Counted from the stretch's first letter, positions 8,407 through 18,158 are shown. The stretch: 64,000 nucleotides of DNA from Candidatus Photodesmus katoptron Akat1 (GCF_000478685.1 NZ_AMSD01000001.1:62001-126000); one strand, 5' to 3'. Translations and numbers: made by a program. Notes: a model not told the origin generated them from the letters alone.

Positions 8407-10806
8407 CTAATCACGAAGTGAAGCACCAAATTTTTTGGATATATGAATAAGGATTTTTTTAACTAGTTTAGAGATATCTTGTTCTGTTAAAGTACAGACT
8501 GTGGACTGGAACATTAATGCAATTGCTAGGCTTTTTTTCCCTTTTTTAATACCATTGCCAACATATAAATCAAATAATTTAGCATCTTTTAAAAAGGTTC
8601 CACCTAATTCAAAACATGAACGTATTATGCTATCAAAAGTTATGTTTTCATCAACAATTATCGAGATATCACGACGATTGGATGGATACTTAGATATTTC
8701 TAAGAAAGTTGGAATAATACTAGTATCAATAGTAGAACTACGTATCTCAAAAGCAAAAGTTCGACCATATAAATCTAATTCAGACTCAAGTTTTGGATGA
8801 ATTGTACCAATAATTCCAACCTTCTCTTCTTCTAAAAAAATAGCAGCAGATTGACCAGGATGAAATGCTGGATGTTTTTCAGCTTTAAATTTATATGCTT
8901 TATTATTGTTAGATAACTCTAAAATAGATTCTAAGTCTCCTTTTAGGTCAAAAAAATCAACCTCTTGAACTGGTATACTCCAATGTTTTAGATTTCTAGT
9001 ACCAGATATTACACAAGCAAGCATTAATTCTTGTTGAATATTATTCTCTGAAGATTTACAAGGAATAAAAGTTCGACCATATTCAAATAAACGAACATAT
9101 GGTTGTTGACGTTTTTGATTATATGAAACAGCATTTAATAAACCTTGAATTAAACCAAGACGCATTGCCGACATATCTGAAGAAATAGGATAAGGTAATA
9201 TAAAAGGTCTGATATCTGGGAAAAACAACTCTTGTTGTTCCGGTTTCACAAAACTATATGTAATAGCTTCATGATAACCGCGGCTTACTAAAAAAGAACG
9301 AATCTTTTTTATAACAGATTGATCTCTTTTTTTAGTATTATTTACTTCAATATTTAGTAATGGGAATTGGTTAGGCATATTATCATAACCATAAATACGA
9401 GCAATTTCCTCCACAAGATCTTGTTCTATTGTTATATCAAATCTCCAAGTTGGAACAGTAACCAACCAATCACTTTCTTCTTTTTTAACTAGGAACCCAA
9501 GATGTTTAAGAATCATTAAAACATCTAAATCAGGAATATGATATCCTAAGATTCTATCAAGTTTAAATCGGTGAAACTTAATTCTTTTTTGTTTGGGATA
9601 ATTACATTTAGATTCTATAGAAACAACTGTTGAAACATCACCACCAGAAATATCAATTAAAAGTTGAGTTGCGCGTTCTATAGCTTTTAATTGCAAATTA
9701 TAGTCAACACCGCGTTCAAATCGACTAGAAGCATCAGTTAGTATACCATAATGACGAGCATGACCAGAAATATAATCAGGGGAAAAAAAAGCAGATTCAA
9801 GAAGTATACTTTTAGTATGAGTATTTACAGATGAACTTTGACTACCTAAAATTCCAGCAATAGAGAGAATTTTATCTTCATCTGCAACTACAACAGTATC
9901 AATATTCAACATGATATCATTACCATCTGCACTTTTAAACCTATCATTTTTATTTGCATTACGAATAATAATTCTTCCCACAATTTTAGATAAATCAAAT
10001 GCTTGAATTGGTTGTCCTTGTTCTAAAAGGACATAATTATTGATATCTAATACTAGATTAGTAGATTGCATACCACAACGGCGTAATTTTTCTCGTATCC
10101 AGAATGGTGTTTTGGCTTTGATATTTATATTCTTTATTATTCTAGAAAAGTATCGGGGACATACTTCAGGCACTTGTAATTCAATAGGTATAGTATCCTT
10201 TATATTAGGCTTGACAATTTTAAAATCAGGTTCCATGATTTTAGTCTGAGTCAGCGCAGCAATTTCACGGGCAATGCCACGAATACTAAAACAATCACCG
10301 CGATTAGGTGTTAAATTTAAATCAAAGATTACATCATGAAAATTAAGAAAGGTATAAAAGTCCGTACCAACTTGAGCTTCTTCTTCCAACTCTATAATGG
10401 AATTTTCATTTTCATTATTAATATTAATACCAAGATCAGAAAATGAACAAAGCATACCATTAGATATTTGACCACATACCTTTATTTGTCTGATCTTAAC
10501 ATTGCAAGGTAGCACACTACCAACTATTGCTACAGGAATTTTTATACCTGCACGACAATTGGAAGCACTACAAACAATATTTAAAAGTTCTCCTGTACCA
10601 ACATTGACCTGAGTTATTTTTAATTTTTCAGTATTAGGATGAGTATAACATTGCAAAATATAACCAATTTTAACTCCAGTAAACCTTCTAGATATAGAAT
10701 AGATGTTATCTACCTCTAAACCAGCCATAGTAATTCTTTTGGCTAGTTCACTAGCAGAATTTGAAAAGTTTACCCATTCACATAGCCAGGATTTACTGAA
10801 TTTCAT
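8407..10806 (-). CDS. pheT: phenylalanyl-tRNA synthetase beta chain
   Basis: The large subunit of the alpha2-beta2 enzyme that charges tRNA-Phe. The 799 aa are full length (E. coli 795). Domains appear in order: N-terminal tRNA-binding OB fold (about 40-150), B3/B4 editing domain with the GDCFSIRGIARE stretch, B5 domains, a catalytic-like domain with EEIARIYGYD, and the C-terminal anticodon-binding ferredoxin-like domain (last ~90 residues). It begins 22 bp after pheS and is surely cotranscribed with it. Confidence 0.96.
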   Translation of the reverse strand: MKFSKSWLCEWVNFSNSASELAKRITMAGLEVDNIYSISRRFTGVKIGYILQCYTHPNTEKLKITQVNVGTGELLNIVCSASNCRAGIKIPVAIVGSVLPCNVKIRQIKVCGQISNGMLCSFSDLGININNENENSIIELEEEAQVGTDFYTFLNFHDVIFDLNLTPNRGDCFSIRGIAREIAALTQTKIMEPDFKIVKPNIKDTIPIELQVPEVCPRYFSRIIKNINIKAKTPFWIREKLRRCGMQSTNLVLDINNYVLLEQGQPIQAFDLSKIVGRIIIRNANKNDRFKSADGNDIMLNIDTVVVADEDKILSIAGILGSQSSSVNTHTKSILLESAFFSPDYISGHARHYGILTDASSRFERGVDYNLQLKAIERATQLLIDISGGDVSTVVSIESKCNYPKQKRIKFHRFKLDRILGYHIPDLDVLMILKHLGFLVKKEESDWLVTVPTWRFDITIEQDLVEEIARIYGYDNMPNQFPLLNIEVNNTKKRDQSVIKKIRSFLVSRGYHEAITYSFVKPEQQELFFPDIRPFILPYPISSDMSAMRLGLIQGLLNAVSYNQKRQQPYVRLFEYGRTFIPCKSSENNIQQELMLACVISGTRNLKHWSIPVQEVDFFDLKGDLESILELSNNNKAYKFKAEKHPAFHPGQSAAIFLEEEKVGIIGTIHPKLESELDLYGRTFAFEIRSSTIDTSIIPTFLEISKYPSNRRDISIIVDENITFDSIIRSCFELGGTFLKDAKLFDLYVGNGIKKGKKSLAIALMFQSTVCTLTEQDISKLVKKILIHISKKFGASLRD

Positions 10807-10828
10807 TGTACATTTTTATCCTATAGAT

Positions 10829-11818
10829 TCATTTAAATTGTTTTAAAAAACGCAAATCGTTTTCAAAAAAAGAGCGTAAATCATGTATACCATAAGCAAG
10901 CATTGCTAGACGTTCAATACCTATACCAAAGGCAAAACCAGAATATTTTTCAGAATTAATACCTACACTATGAAATACATTAGGATGAACCATTCCACAG
11001 CCTAAAATTTCTAGCCATTCACCATTTTTATTCTTTATATCAATTTCAGCTGAAGGTTCTGTAAATGGAAAATAAGAAGGCCTAAAACGCAATTCTATTT
11101 TTTCTTCTCCTTTAAAAAAGTCGTAAACGAAATCATTCAAAATACCTTTTAATTGTAAAAAATTAATATTTTCATTAACTAATATTCCTTCAAGTTGATG
11201 AAACATTGGAGTGTGAGTCTTATCATAATCATTTCTATATACTCGACCAGGAACAATATAACGAAATGGTGGTTGAGAATTTTCCATGATTCTAATTTGT
11301 GCTCCAGAAGTATGAGTACGTAACATTAAATTTTGATTGAAAAAAAAAGTATCTTGATCTGTACGTGCTGGATGCATAGGTTTTATATTTAATGCATCAA
11401 AATTATGAAAAGCATCCTCAATTTCTGGACCGCTTTCAATATCAAATCCCAGTTTAGTAAAAAAACATTCTACTCGTTCAATAGTATGAGTAACTGGATG
11501 TATGCTACCAGTATTAATCCGTTTCCCTGGTAAAGTAATATCAATTTTTTCAGAATTTAATGTACTTAAAAGTTCAATTTGTTTTAGTTCAGCCTTACGA
11601 AGGTTAAAAATTTGAATCATTTTTTCTTTTGTTTTATTAATCGTTTTAGCAATATCAGCTCGCTTTTCAGGAGGTAGAAGGGAAAGATTTTGGAAACAAC
11701 AAGTGAGTTCCCCTTTTCTACCTAGATACTGAATACGTACTTTATCAAGTTCTACTAATGAATTAACACTCTTAATAGCGATGGTTGCATTAGTAATAAT
11801 ATCTTTTAGATATTGCAT
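10829..11818 (-). CDS. pheS: phenylalanyl-tRNA synthetase alpha chain
   Basis: Catalytic subunit of phenylalanyl-tRNA synthetase, class II. The N-terminal coiled coil (about 1-90) is followed by motif 2 ([21 protein letters not shown]) and motif 3 ([14 protein letters not shown]). The protein ends [13 protein letters not shown], the same as in E. coli. I start at ATG 11818; a TTG immediately before it at 11821 is less likely. The rplT/pheM genes usually found upstream in enterics are absent; tRNA genes lie there instead, and I saw no attenuator leader peptide. Confidence 0.96.
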   Translation of the reverse strand: MQYLKDIITNATIAIKSVNSLVELDKVRIQYLGRKGELTCCFQNLSLLPPEKRADIAKTINKTKEKMIQIFNLRKAELKQIELLSTLNSEKIDITLPGKRINTGSIHPVTHTIERVECFFTKLGFDIESGPEIEDAFHNFDALNIKPMHPARTDQDTFFFNQNLMLRTHTSGAQIRIMENSQPPFRYIVPGRVYRNDYDKTHTPMFHQLEGILVNENINFLQLKGILNDFVYDFFKGEEKIELRFRPSYFPFTEPSAEIDIKNKNGEWLEILGCGMVHPNVFHSVGINSEKYSGFAFGIGIERLAMLAYGIHDLRSFFENDLRFLKQFK

Positions 11819-11980
11819 CAATTTTTATCCATCTATTTAATAGTTATAAATAAAAAATACAGTTAAATAAAATTGTTAGATATGGTAACTAAATTGAACT
11901 CTAAAGCCAAATTTAATTTATTTAAACTTAGCTAAATTACTATTGATAGCATAATTTATAAAAATTTTGTAAAGATAAAG

Positions 11981-12008
11981 TTGACTCATTTCAACAAATC
12001 CGTAGAAT
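11981..12008 (+). promoter_or_regulatory. sigma-70-like promoter of tRNA-Cys
   Basis: TTGACT (-35) and TAGAAT (-10) separated by 16 bp, each 5 of 6 to consensus. A GCCC stretch follows the -10, typical of stringently controlled stable-RNA promoters. The tRNA begins 49 bp after the -10 box. Confidence 0.6.
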
Positions 12009-12057
12009 GCCCAATCAGTTAGATACATCATTAGATATATCTATTACCTTTATTTAT

Positions 12058-12131
12058 GGCGTGTTGGCAGAGTGGTTATGCAACGGACTGCAAATCCGTT
12101 GACCCCGGTTCAATTCCGGGACACGCCTCCA
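12058..12131 (+). tRNA. tRNA-Cys (GCA)
   Basis: 74-nt cloverleaf. The acceptor stem GGCGTGT pairs with ACACGCC, the anticodon loop CTGCAAA gives GCA, the T arm contains GGTTCAATTCC, and discriminator T plus CCA are genomically encoded. It resembles enteric and vibrio cysT. Confidence 0.97.
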
Positions 12132-12257
12132 TTCATCAATAGATATACTTTTAATTTTAAACTTTTCTAAAAAATATGCTTACTTGGTCTATTTCTTATC
12201 TGAATATCATTAAGAAATAGAAAATAAGATTGATCAGTTGAATAATTATATTTGAAA

Positions 12258-12342
12258 TGGTGCCCGAGGGCGGACTCGAACCGCCAAGACAACAGTCGCA
12301 GCATTTTAAGTGCTGTGTGTTTACCCATTTCACCACTCGGAC
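12258..12342 (-). tRNA. tRNA-Leu (TAA)
   Basis: 85-nt class II tRNA with a long variable arm. The acceptor GTCCGAG pairs with CTCGGGC, then A73 and encoded CCA follow. The anticodon loop CTTAAAA gives TAA (reads UUA/UUG). UUA is a frequent Leu codon in this AT-rich genome. It converges on the tRNA-Cys gene, 126 bp away. Confidence 0.97.
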
Positions 12343-12392
12343 ATACAGAAGGATATTGTTAATAGACAAAACGAAACTTATAATAGGACAAG

Positions 12393-12421
12393 ATAGTAAC
12401 TGAGAAGGAAAACTAAATCAA
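12393..12421 (-). promoter_or_regulatory. possible promoter of tRNA-Leu
   Basis: On the minus strand TTGATT and TACTAT are 17 bp apart (each 4 of 6 to consensus), about 50 bp before the tRNA-Leu 5' end. This distance mirrors the tRNA-Cys promoter. In such AT-rich sequence chance matches are common. Confidence 0.4.
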
Positions 12422-12464
12422 ACTTTATTTTTTATAACAAAATTGATTTTATAGTATTTATATA

Positions 12465-13778
12465 CTAAGGGATATGAGTTAAACCTCCCATATACTTTTG
12501 AAGAACTGAAGGAATTGAAATAGAACCGTTTTTTGATTGATTATTTTCTAAAATAGCCACCATAGTTCTACCAACTGCTAATGCAGAGCCATTTATTGTG
12601 TGCACTAATTCTGTTTTTTGGTTTTGTTTTCTGCGAAAACGAGCCTGCATACGTCGAGCTTGAAAATCTCCCATATTTGAACAAGAAGAAACCTCACGAT
12701 AGGTTTTTTGAGCTGGAACCCATACCTCTAAGTCATAAGTTTTGCAAACACCGAAACCTATATCACCAGAACATAACAAAACTTTTCGGTAAGGTAATTC
12801 AAGAAGTTGCAAAACTTTTTCTGCATGGTTAGTTAATTTTTCAAGAGCATTCATGGAATCTTCAGGTTTTGTTATTTGAACTAGTTCTACTTTATCAAAT
12901 TGATGTACACGAATAAGACCACGAGTATCGCGACCATAAGAACCTGCTTCAGAACGAAAACATGGAGTAAGAGCTGTTATTTTAATTGGTAATTCTGACA
13001 TATTAAGAATGCTATCACGAACAATATTTGTTATTGGTACCTCTGCCGTTGGAATTAAAAACAGCTTTTTTTGATCTTCAATATTGGGTTTTTTAATCGT
13101 AGATTGAATATGAAAAAGTTCTTCATTAAATTTTGGCAACTGACCAGTACCAAATAAAGCCTTAGAATTTACTAAATAAGGCAAATACATTTCCGTATAT
13201 CCATGTTTCATAGTATGCAGATCTAGCATAAATTGGCCAATTGCACGATGCAACCGTGCAAATTGGCCTTTCATAACGATAAATCTTGTACCAGAAATTT
13301 TGTTGGCACTAGAAAAATCAAATCCTCCTCCTATTTCACCTAGATCAACGTGATCTTTTATTTCAAAATCATAAAATTTAGGTTTCCCCCAACGATAAAT
13401 TTCAATATTTTCTGTTTCATTTTTACCACTTGGTACAGAATCATCTGGTAAATTTGGAATAGAGAATAGGAACTCATTGATTAAATTTTGTATTTGTTCT
13501 AATTCAAACTTTTTAAGGGTTAAATCTTTAGCTAATTTAGTGATTTTTTTTTTAATATCGATTATATCTTTTTTACAATCATTACCAGCTAACATTTTTT
13601 GAGCAATTTGCTTAGAAAGCGAATTATGAGCACACTGTAAATTTTCAACAGCAATTTGGCTAATTTTACGACGTTCTTCAAGAAGACGTATCTTTTCTAT
13701 ATCTAATTTAAAACCACGACGTGCCAATTTTTTTGATGTTTTTTCTAATTTATTTCGAAAAAGATTAATGTCTAGCAT
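12465..13778 (-). CDS. serS: seryl-tRNA synthetase
   Basis: Class II synthetase that charges tRNA-Ser. The 437 aa comprise an N-terminal antiparallel coiled-coil arm (about 25-110) that grips the tRNA long variable arm, then the catalytic domain with motif 2 ([18 protein letters not shown]) and motif 3 ([16 protein letters not shown]). Start ATG 13778 gives MLDINLFRN, matching the family; a TTG five codons upstream is rejected. It follows lolA by 82 bp. The rarA gene usual between them is absent. Confidence 0.96.
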   Translation of the reverse strand: MLDINLFRNKLEKTSKKLARRGFKLDIEKIRLLEERRKISQIAVENLQCAHNSLSKQIAQKMLAGNDCKKDIIDIKKKITKLAKDLTLKKFELEQIQNLINEFLFSIPNLPDDSVPSGKNETENIEIYRWGKPKFYDFEIKDHVDLGEIGGGFDFSSANKISGTRFIVMKGQFARLHRAIGQFMLDLHTMKHGYTEMYLPYLVNSKALFGTGQLPKFNEELFHIQSTIKKPNIEDQKKLFLIPTAEVPITNIVRDSILNMSELPIKITALTPCFRSEAGSYGRDTRGLIRVHQFDKVELVQITKPEDSMNALEKLTNHAEKVLQLLELPYRKVLLCSGDIGFGVCKTYDLEVWVPAQKTYREVSSCSNMGDFQARRMQARFRRKQNQKTELVHTINGSALAVGRTMVAILENNQSKNGSISIPSVLQKYMGGLTHIP

Positions 13779-13860
13779 AGCTAAAAAATCCAATTTTATA
13801 TTATGAATAAAGAATAATTAAATTTTTCTTCTTTAAAAAAATAATTACACTGCTTCATCT

Positions 13861-14460
13861 TTAATTTCTTTGATCATCAACCTCTACTCCTTTAGGTATT
13901 TTAAATCTAAATCGTTCAATGCTTGGATTTTTAAAAATAATATTTTTAAAATTAAAGGAACTAAACTGTCCGTCTTCTTCAAGAATACTAAAGGTTTTTA
14001 GTATCCCTTTATTATTAAGTTCAATTTGAAACTTTTCCTGGCTAGAGTTCATTGAAATTTTTGTTAAAGTAAAACAATCACCTTTTTGAGTTATATTATA
14101 ATTATTCCAGTTAACTAATTGAGTATCTATTAAAACAAGAAAAGGAGTTTGTTCTATTACTTGCTTTTGCCATAAAAGAGTTATTTGCGTAATAGAAGGA
14201 TCATAATACCATACAATAGTACCATCAGATACTAGGAGGTTTTCATTAGGAAATTTAGTTTCCCAACGAAATAAGTTTGGGCGAGCGATTTCTATACTTC
14301 CTTCTGCTTCTATTATAAGGTCACCATCTGAACTAATAACTTTTTGAAAAAAATCACCAGAAAATCCATCGATAATAGCTAAACGCTTATTCAACTCATT
14401 TACACTATTAGCAAAAATAGGAAAATTTATGAATAATAGAAGAATATATATGCTTTTCAT
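13861..14460 (-). CDS. lolA: outer-membrane lipoprotein carrier protein
   Basis: Periplasmic chaperone that carries lipoproteins from the LolCDE exporter to LolB in the outer membrane. The 199 aa begin with a signal peptide (MKSIYILLLFINFPIFANS, cleavage near residue 18-19), followed by the LolA beta-barrel fold with the FSGDFFQKV and RPNLFRWE segments. Presence implies a retained lipoprotein outer membrane. It is first of a lolA-serS pair. Upstream is a 240-bp divergent gap that contains a DnaA-box-like 9-mer. Confidence 0.92.
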   Translation of the reverse strand: MKSIYILLLFINFPIFANSVNELNKRLAIIDGFSGDFFQKVISSDGDLIIEAEGSIEIARPNLFRWETKFPNENLLVSDGTIVWYYDPSITQITLLWQKQVIEQTPFLVLIDTQLVNWNNYNITQKGDCFTLTKISMNSSQEKFQIELNNKGILKTFSILEEDGQFSSFNFKNIIFKNPSIERFRFKIPKGVEVDDQRN

Positions 14461-14575
14461 TAAAGAATCACTTAAGTATGAAATACTTCAAAAGCTATTA
14501 TATATACTATATGATAGTTAATAAAATTTAAATAAGTTAAAAATAAAAAAACAAACGAATATTAACCTTAGTTAT

Positions 14576-14584
14576 TGTGGATAA
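14576..14584 (-). other. DnaA-box-like 9-mer
   Basis: The minus strand reads TTATCCACA, an exact match to the strong DnaA box, in the divergent gap between lolA and the 14701 gene. A single match is expected by chance roughly once in a window of this size and composition, so function is doubtful. Confidence 0.3.
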
Positions 14585-14700
14585 TAATTTATTTTTATCA
14601 ACATAACAATCAATAAACAAGCAAAGAATTTATCAATGAATAAAACAAATTCAATCTATATAATATTAAAAATCAATTTCTTGCAAATAATATACGGATT

Positions 14701-15468
14701 ATGAATATCGGTTTAGTCATTACTCTTATAGCTGTTTTATTAATTCTAGTTTTTAGTTATAACATAATTGTTCAATATAAATTACAAATAGATAAAGAAA
14801 GACAGAAGAAGTCTAATCGTTACGTAGCAATTATTGAAGCGACTAAAGAATTACTACAAAATACGTATAGTCTACCATTTAGTAAAGAATTAGTTATTTG
14901 TTTGAATAAGCGAATTTTTTATTCATTAAAAAACATGCTTGAATTAACTCCTAAAAATAAAAATTTAAATCAATATATTATAAATCTACAAAAAGAAATT
15001 AATCATATAGAGCATAACTATAAAAGTTCTAAAATCACTTCTTTCAAGATTCCTGATGATGAAAAACAGGTTATTACTATACTAAAATTAGTAAAACGAC
15101 TTCGCGATATTATCCGAAGCGAAAATAATAAAGGTTATTTGCAGACTAAAATTTATATTTCTGAAAATGCAAAACTTGAATTACTTCAGACTCGTATTAG
15201 TATTGAAAGTCTTATTAAACGAATAAATAGTAGTATTAACCGAAAACAAATAGAAACGGCTATACACCTAATCAACACAGGCATCTCTTCTCTAAATTCT
15301 AAAAATGATGTATATTCAAATCAGGTTCGTATAAGATTACAAGATATTTTTTCTAAATTAGATAGTAAACGTCAAGAAAAAAATAGTAAGGAAACAGTGA
15401 AACACCTCAACAGAAAAGAACGAGAAAATGAACTGAATATTTTATTTGGAAAAAAGAAAAAATGGTAG
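14701..15468 (+). CDS. membrane-anchored coiled-coil protein of unknown function
   Basis: I do not recognise a named family. The 255 residues begin with one transmembrane segment (about 4-24), then a mostly helical, Lys/Glu/Asn-rich cytoplasmic or periplasmic body with probable coiled coils (about 35-115 and 145-220) and a basic tail (FGKKKKW). One N-terminal anchor plus a charged rod recalls division or envelope scaffold proteins, but this is not evidence of function. It resembles, from memory, conserved uncharacterised proteins of Vibrio and Shewanella. Intact length and conserved-looking composition suggest it is retained under selection. Confidence 0.7.
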   Translation: MNIGLVITLIAVLLILVFSYNIIVQYKLQIDKERQKKSNRYVAIIEATKELLQNTYSLPFSKELVICLNKRIFYSLKNMLELTPKNKNLNQYIINLQKEINHIEHNYKSSKITSFKIPDDEKQVITILKLVKRLRDIIRSENNKGYLQTKIYISENAKLELLQTRISIESLIKRINSSINRKQIETAIHLINTGISSLNSKNDVYSNQVRIRLQDIFSKLDSKRQEKNSKETVKHLNRKERENELNILFGKKKKW

Positions 15469-15505
15469 TTTTCAAAAAAAAGATTTTTTATTTATGCACG
15501 CCTTT

Positions 15506-16234
15506 TTAAGAAGTAATTTCATAATTTATTTTAGCCAATATTTTTTCTGGTTGTTTCGATTTAGTAATAGGCCGTCCTATTACTAAATAATCTGAACCTG
15601 ATTTAACCGCTTCTATAGGTGTTTTTATCCGTTTTTGATCATCTAAATTGGTATTTTTAAGTCGTATAGCAGGTGTTATTAATTTAAATTGTTTACCTAA
15701 ATTAGATTTTACTATAAAAGCTTCTTGAGCTGAACATACCACACCATCTAGCCCTGAATTTTTAGCTAATTTAGATAATCGCATTACTTGAAATTTTGGA
15801 GTAATATCAAGACCAATACTAGCTAAATCATTTTGTTCCATACTAGTTAGAACAGTTACACCTATAAGCAACGGACGATTTTTACCATATGGTTTTAATA
15901 TTTCACGAGATTTCGTCATCATACGTTCACCACCAGAAGAATGTACATTTACCATCCAAACTCCAAGTTCAGCTGCTGCTTTAACAGATTCAGCGCATGT
16001 GCTTGGGATATCATGAAACTTTAGATCTAAAAAAACTGAAAAATTACGTTTATGTAACTTACGAACAAAATCAGGTCCAAATAGTGTGAACATTTTTTTT
16101 CCAACTTTTAATCGGCATAAAAAAGGATCTATTTTATCAACAAAGGTTAATGCATCTGTTTCATTATCATAATCTAGTGCAACAATAACTTTTGGATCAG
16201 ATATTTTCTTTTTCCTAATATTTATTGTACTCAA
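15506..16234 (-). CDS. pyrF: orotidine 5'-phosphate decarboxylase
   Basis: Last step of UMP synthesis: OMP to UMP plus CO2. The 242 aa form a TIM barrel with the catalytic FLDLKFHDIP motif, KVGKKMF near the N-terminus and the C-terminal phosphate-binding YLVIGRPIT. The start appears to be TTG 16234, just after the lapB stop, because no ATG occurs before conserved VIVALDY. It is last of the lapA-lapB-pyrF group, with a 2-bp gap that suggests translational coupling. Confidence 0.95.
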   Translation of the reverse strand: MSTINIRKKKISDPKVIVALDYDNETDALTFVDKIDPFLCRLKVGKKMFTLFGPDFVRKLHKRNFSVFLDLKFHDIPSTCAESVKAAAELGVWMVNVHSSGGERMMTKSREILKPYGKNRPLLIGVTVLTSMEQNDLASIGLDITPKFQVMRLSKLAKNSGLDGVVCSAQEAFIVKSNLGKQFKLITPAIRLKNTNLDDQKRIKTPIEAVKSGSDYLVIGRPITKSKQPEKILAKINYEITS

Positions 16235-16236
16235 AT

Positions 16237-17412
16237 CTATTCTCCATCTAATCCACGAATATGCTTAATGCTTCCCCACTCCTTACAAGAAGGACAATGC
16301 CAATATATTGAGTGAGTAGAAAAACCACATTTTCTACAACAATAACTTGGTTTAAGTTTTAATTGTTCAGATACTAATTTTTGTAAAGTGCTCAAACTAG
16401 ATTTTGTTCGACCTTCTGATAAATTCAATAAATGATAATCCATTAATCGATAAAAACCTTTCATAGTAGGATTTTTTTTTAATTGATAAGTTAATAATTC
16501 TCGAGCCGCATCAATACCTTCATGCTGAGCAACTAATTGAGCTAACATTAATGTACAAGAAACACCTGCTTTTTTTATAATACATTGACGTAAAAATTCA
16601 ACTAATTTTTTTTCTTTTCCTAAATGAAAATAACAATCAGCTAATACGGGAAGTACATGTACAATAAAATCTATATCTTGTTTTAAAACCATCTCCATAT
16701 AGTGTACTGTTTTATAATAATCTTCTATCTCTAAAAATAAATTTCCTAATGAGATACTAGCTCTTACGCAATTAGGATCTTCAGAAAGGGCTAATTTAAA
16801 ATAACGAATTGCTTTAGCTATTTCTCCTTTAGATTTTTCTTGCATAGCTAATTCACACAAAAAATGAGCTATTCTAACACAAAATTTTGATTTTCCAAGC
16901 TTTACAAGTAATCTAGCATAGCAGATTGCTTTACTCCACTCATGAGTTTGTTGATATATTAAAACCAGTTGTTGTAAACTTGTTTCTTCATATTCATATG
17001 ATTTTGTTTCTAATAATTGTTCAAATATTTTTTCAGCTCTATCTAAAAAACCTGATGTCATGTAATCCTTAGCTAATTGTTGCAGTGCTACATTTTTTTG
17101 ATAAATAGTTAATTTTGAATGTGAAATTAAGTTTTGGTGTATTCGAATTGCTCTGTCGACTTCACCGCGAGAGCGAAATAAGTTTCCTAGTGCTAAATGC
17201 GTATCAATTGTTTCATCATTAACATGAAGTAAATTAATAAAATGATCTACTGCTTTATCTGATTTATCAGACAATAGTAAATTTAAACCGGTAACGTATT
17301 GACGAGAAATTTGATTTGAATAATTTTGACGATCTTGTTGAGTATTTCTATTTCCAATATACCATCCATAAAAAGCTGCAATAGGGAGTAATAAAAAAAG
17401 TATTTCAATCAT
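16237..17412 (-). CDS. lapB: lipopolysaccharide assembly protein B
   Basis: Inner-membrane adaptor that regulates LpxC turnover and LPS assembly. The 391 aa contain an N-terminal transmembrane segment (about 2-18), an array of TPR repeats (about 40-330), and a C-terminal rubredoxin-like metal site with paired CxxC motifs (CRKCG and CPSCKEWG). ATG 17412 is preferred over TTG 17415. It is followed by pyrF and preceded by lapA. In E. coli LapB acts with FtsH, which is not visible here. Confidence 0.93.
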   Translation of the reverse strand: MIEILFLLLPIAAFYGWYIGNRNTQQDRQNYSNQISRQYVTGLNLLLSDKSDKAVDHFINLLHVNDETIDTHLALGNLFRSRGEVDRAIRIHQNLISHSKLTIYQKNVALQQLAKDYMTSGFLDRAEKIFEQLLETKSYEYEETSLQQLVLIYQQTHEWSKAICYARLLVKLGKSKFCVRIAHFLCELAMQEKSKGEIAKAIRYFKLALSEDPNCVRASISLGNLFLEIEDYYKTVHYMEMVLKQDIDFIVHVLPVLADCYFHLGKEKKLVEFLRQCIIKKAGVSCTLMLAQLVAQHEGIDAARELLTYQLKKNPTMKGFYRLMDYHLLNLSEGRTKSSLSTLQKLVSEQLKLKPSYCCRKCGFSTHSIYWHCPSCKEWGSIKHIRGLDGE

Positions 17413-17462
17413 CAAATTTTTATCCTTATAATTATATTATAATGATTCATGAATAACTTTTC

Positions 17463-17707
17463 TCATTTGTTTTTTTTCAGCTTTTTCATTAGCTTTCTAA
17501 GTTTTAATTGAGTTTGCAAATGTAAACATCCCCAAATTAACCAAGAAAATAAAAAACCTAATACAAAGACAATACTCATAAGAATAGATAAATAAAAATC
17601 TCTTTTAGCAAAAAAATAATTAAAAGTAACTATAGTTTGATTTTGAGAACCTAATGCAAGTGCTAGAAAAAACAAAAAAACATTAATAGAATTTTTATAA
17701 ATTTCAT
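17463..17707 (-). CDS. lapA: lipopolysaccharide assembly protein A, with apparent one-base frameshift
   Basis: Small inner-membrane partner of LapB with two membrane segments and a basic tail. The open frame from TTG 17675 lacks the first ~11 residues. The missing start is present one frame away: ATG 17707 begins MKFIKILLMFF, which aligns with E. coli LapA (MKYLLIFLLVL). The two frames join at a T7 tract (minus strand; A7 at 17674-17680). Eight T would restore an 81-aa protein. Possibilities are a decaying gene, a sequencing error, slippage in the T-run giving some full product, or a start at TTG 17675. Confidence 0.75.
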
Positions 17708-17800
17708 AATTACTAGCCTATATAATAAAATGTTTACTAAGCAGTAGTAAAAAACAAGTTCAGAGAAAAAATACAAATACTAGATGAAAACACTGACGAA

Positions 17801-17825
17801 AAAGCGGCATATTGTATGCCGCTTT
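17801..17825 (-). terminator. Rho-independent terminator after ihfB (bidirectional)
   Basis: The stem aaagcggcat/atgccgcttt (10 bp) with a 5-nt loop is flanked by T-runs on both strands. It lies between ihfB and lapA on the minus strand, so it should end the rpsA-ihfB transcript. Confidence 0.85.
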
Positions 17826-17861
17826 TTTTTTGCTTTTTTTTACTTCCGATTATTTAACCTA

Positions 17862-17907
17862 AATTTACTCGATCGCGTAACTCCAATTTACTCGATCGCG
17901 TAACTCC
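17862..17907. repeat. 23-bp perfect tandem duplication at the end of ihfB
   Basis: Copies at 17862-17884 and 17885-17907 are identical. The first copy in reading order encodes ELRDRVN in frame; the second is read in another frame (WSYAIE) to a new stop. Removing one copy gives RDRVNLG and a stop, close to E. coli RDRANIYG. Confidence 0.95.
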
Positions 17908-18158
17908 TTTCCTGCTTTGAAATAAGGTACATATTTCCCTTTTAATTTCACTTTATCGCCAGTTTTTGGATTACGACCAATACGAGGTTCTCTATAATGT
18001 AACGAGAAACTTCCAAAACCACGAATCTCAATTCTTCCTCCGTGCTCTAACGTCGATGCCATATATTCTAAAATATCTTTTACAGAATCTTCAATTTCTT
18101 TTAAAGATAAATGAGATTGCTTGATACATAGTCTTTCAATTAGCTCGGATTTTGTCAT
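17865..18158 (-). CDS. ihfB: integration host factor subunit beta (altered C-terminus)
   Basis: DNA-bending partner of IhfA. The 97 aa show the HU/IHF core: [10 protein letters not shown] start, GFGSFSLHY and the DNA-intercalating arm [14 protein letters not shown]. The last six residues (WSYAIE) are not family-like and come from a 23-bp tandem duplication that shifted the frame and postponed the stop. The affected tail lies after the last helix, so function is probably kept. It follows rpsA in the cmk-rpsA-ihfB-lapA order and is ended by the hairpin at 17801-17825. Confidence 0.93.
   Translation of the reverse strand: MTKSELIERLCIKQSHLSLKEIEDSVKDILEYMASTLEHGGRIEIRGFGSFSLHYREPRIGRNPKTGDKVKLKGKYVPYFKAGKELRDRVNWSYAIE

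Noticed and set aside
11819..11980. pheM-like attenuator leader upstream of pheS
   Set aside because: No Phe-rich short peptide and no terminator/antiterminator hairpin pair found.
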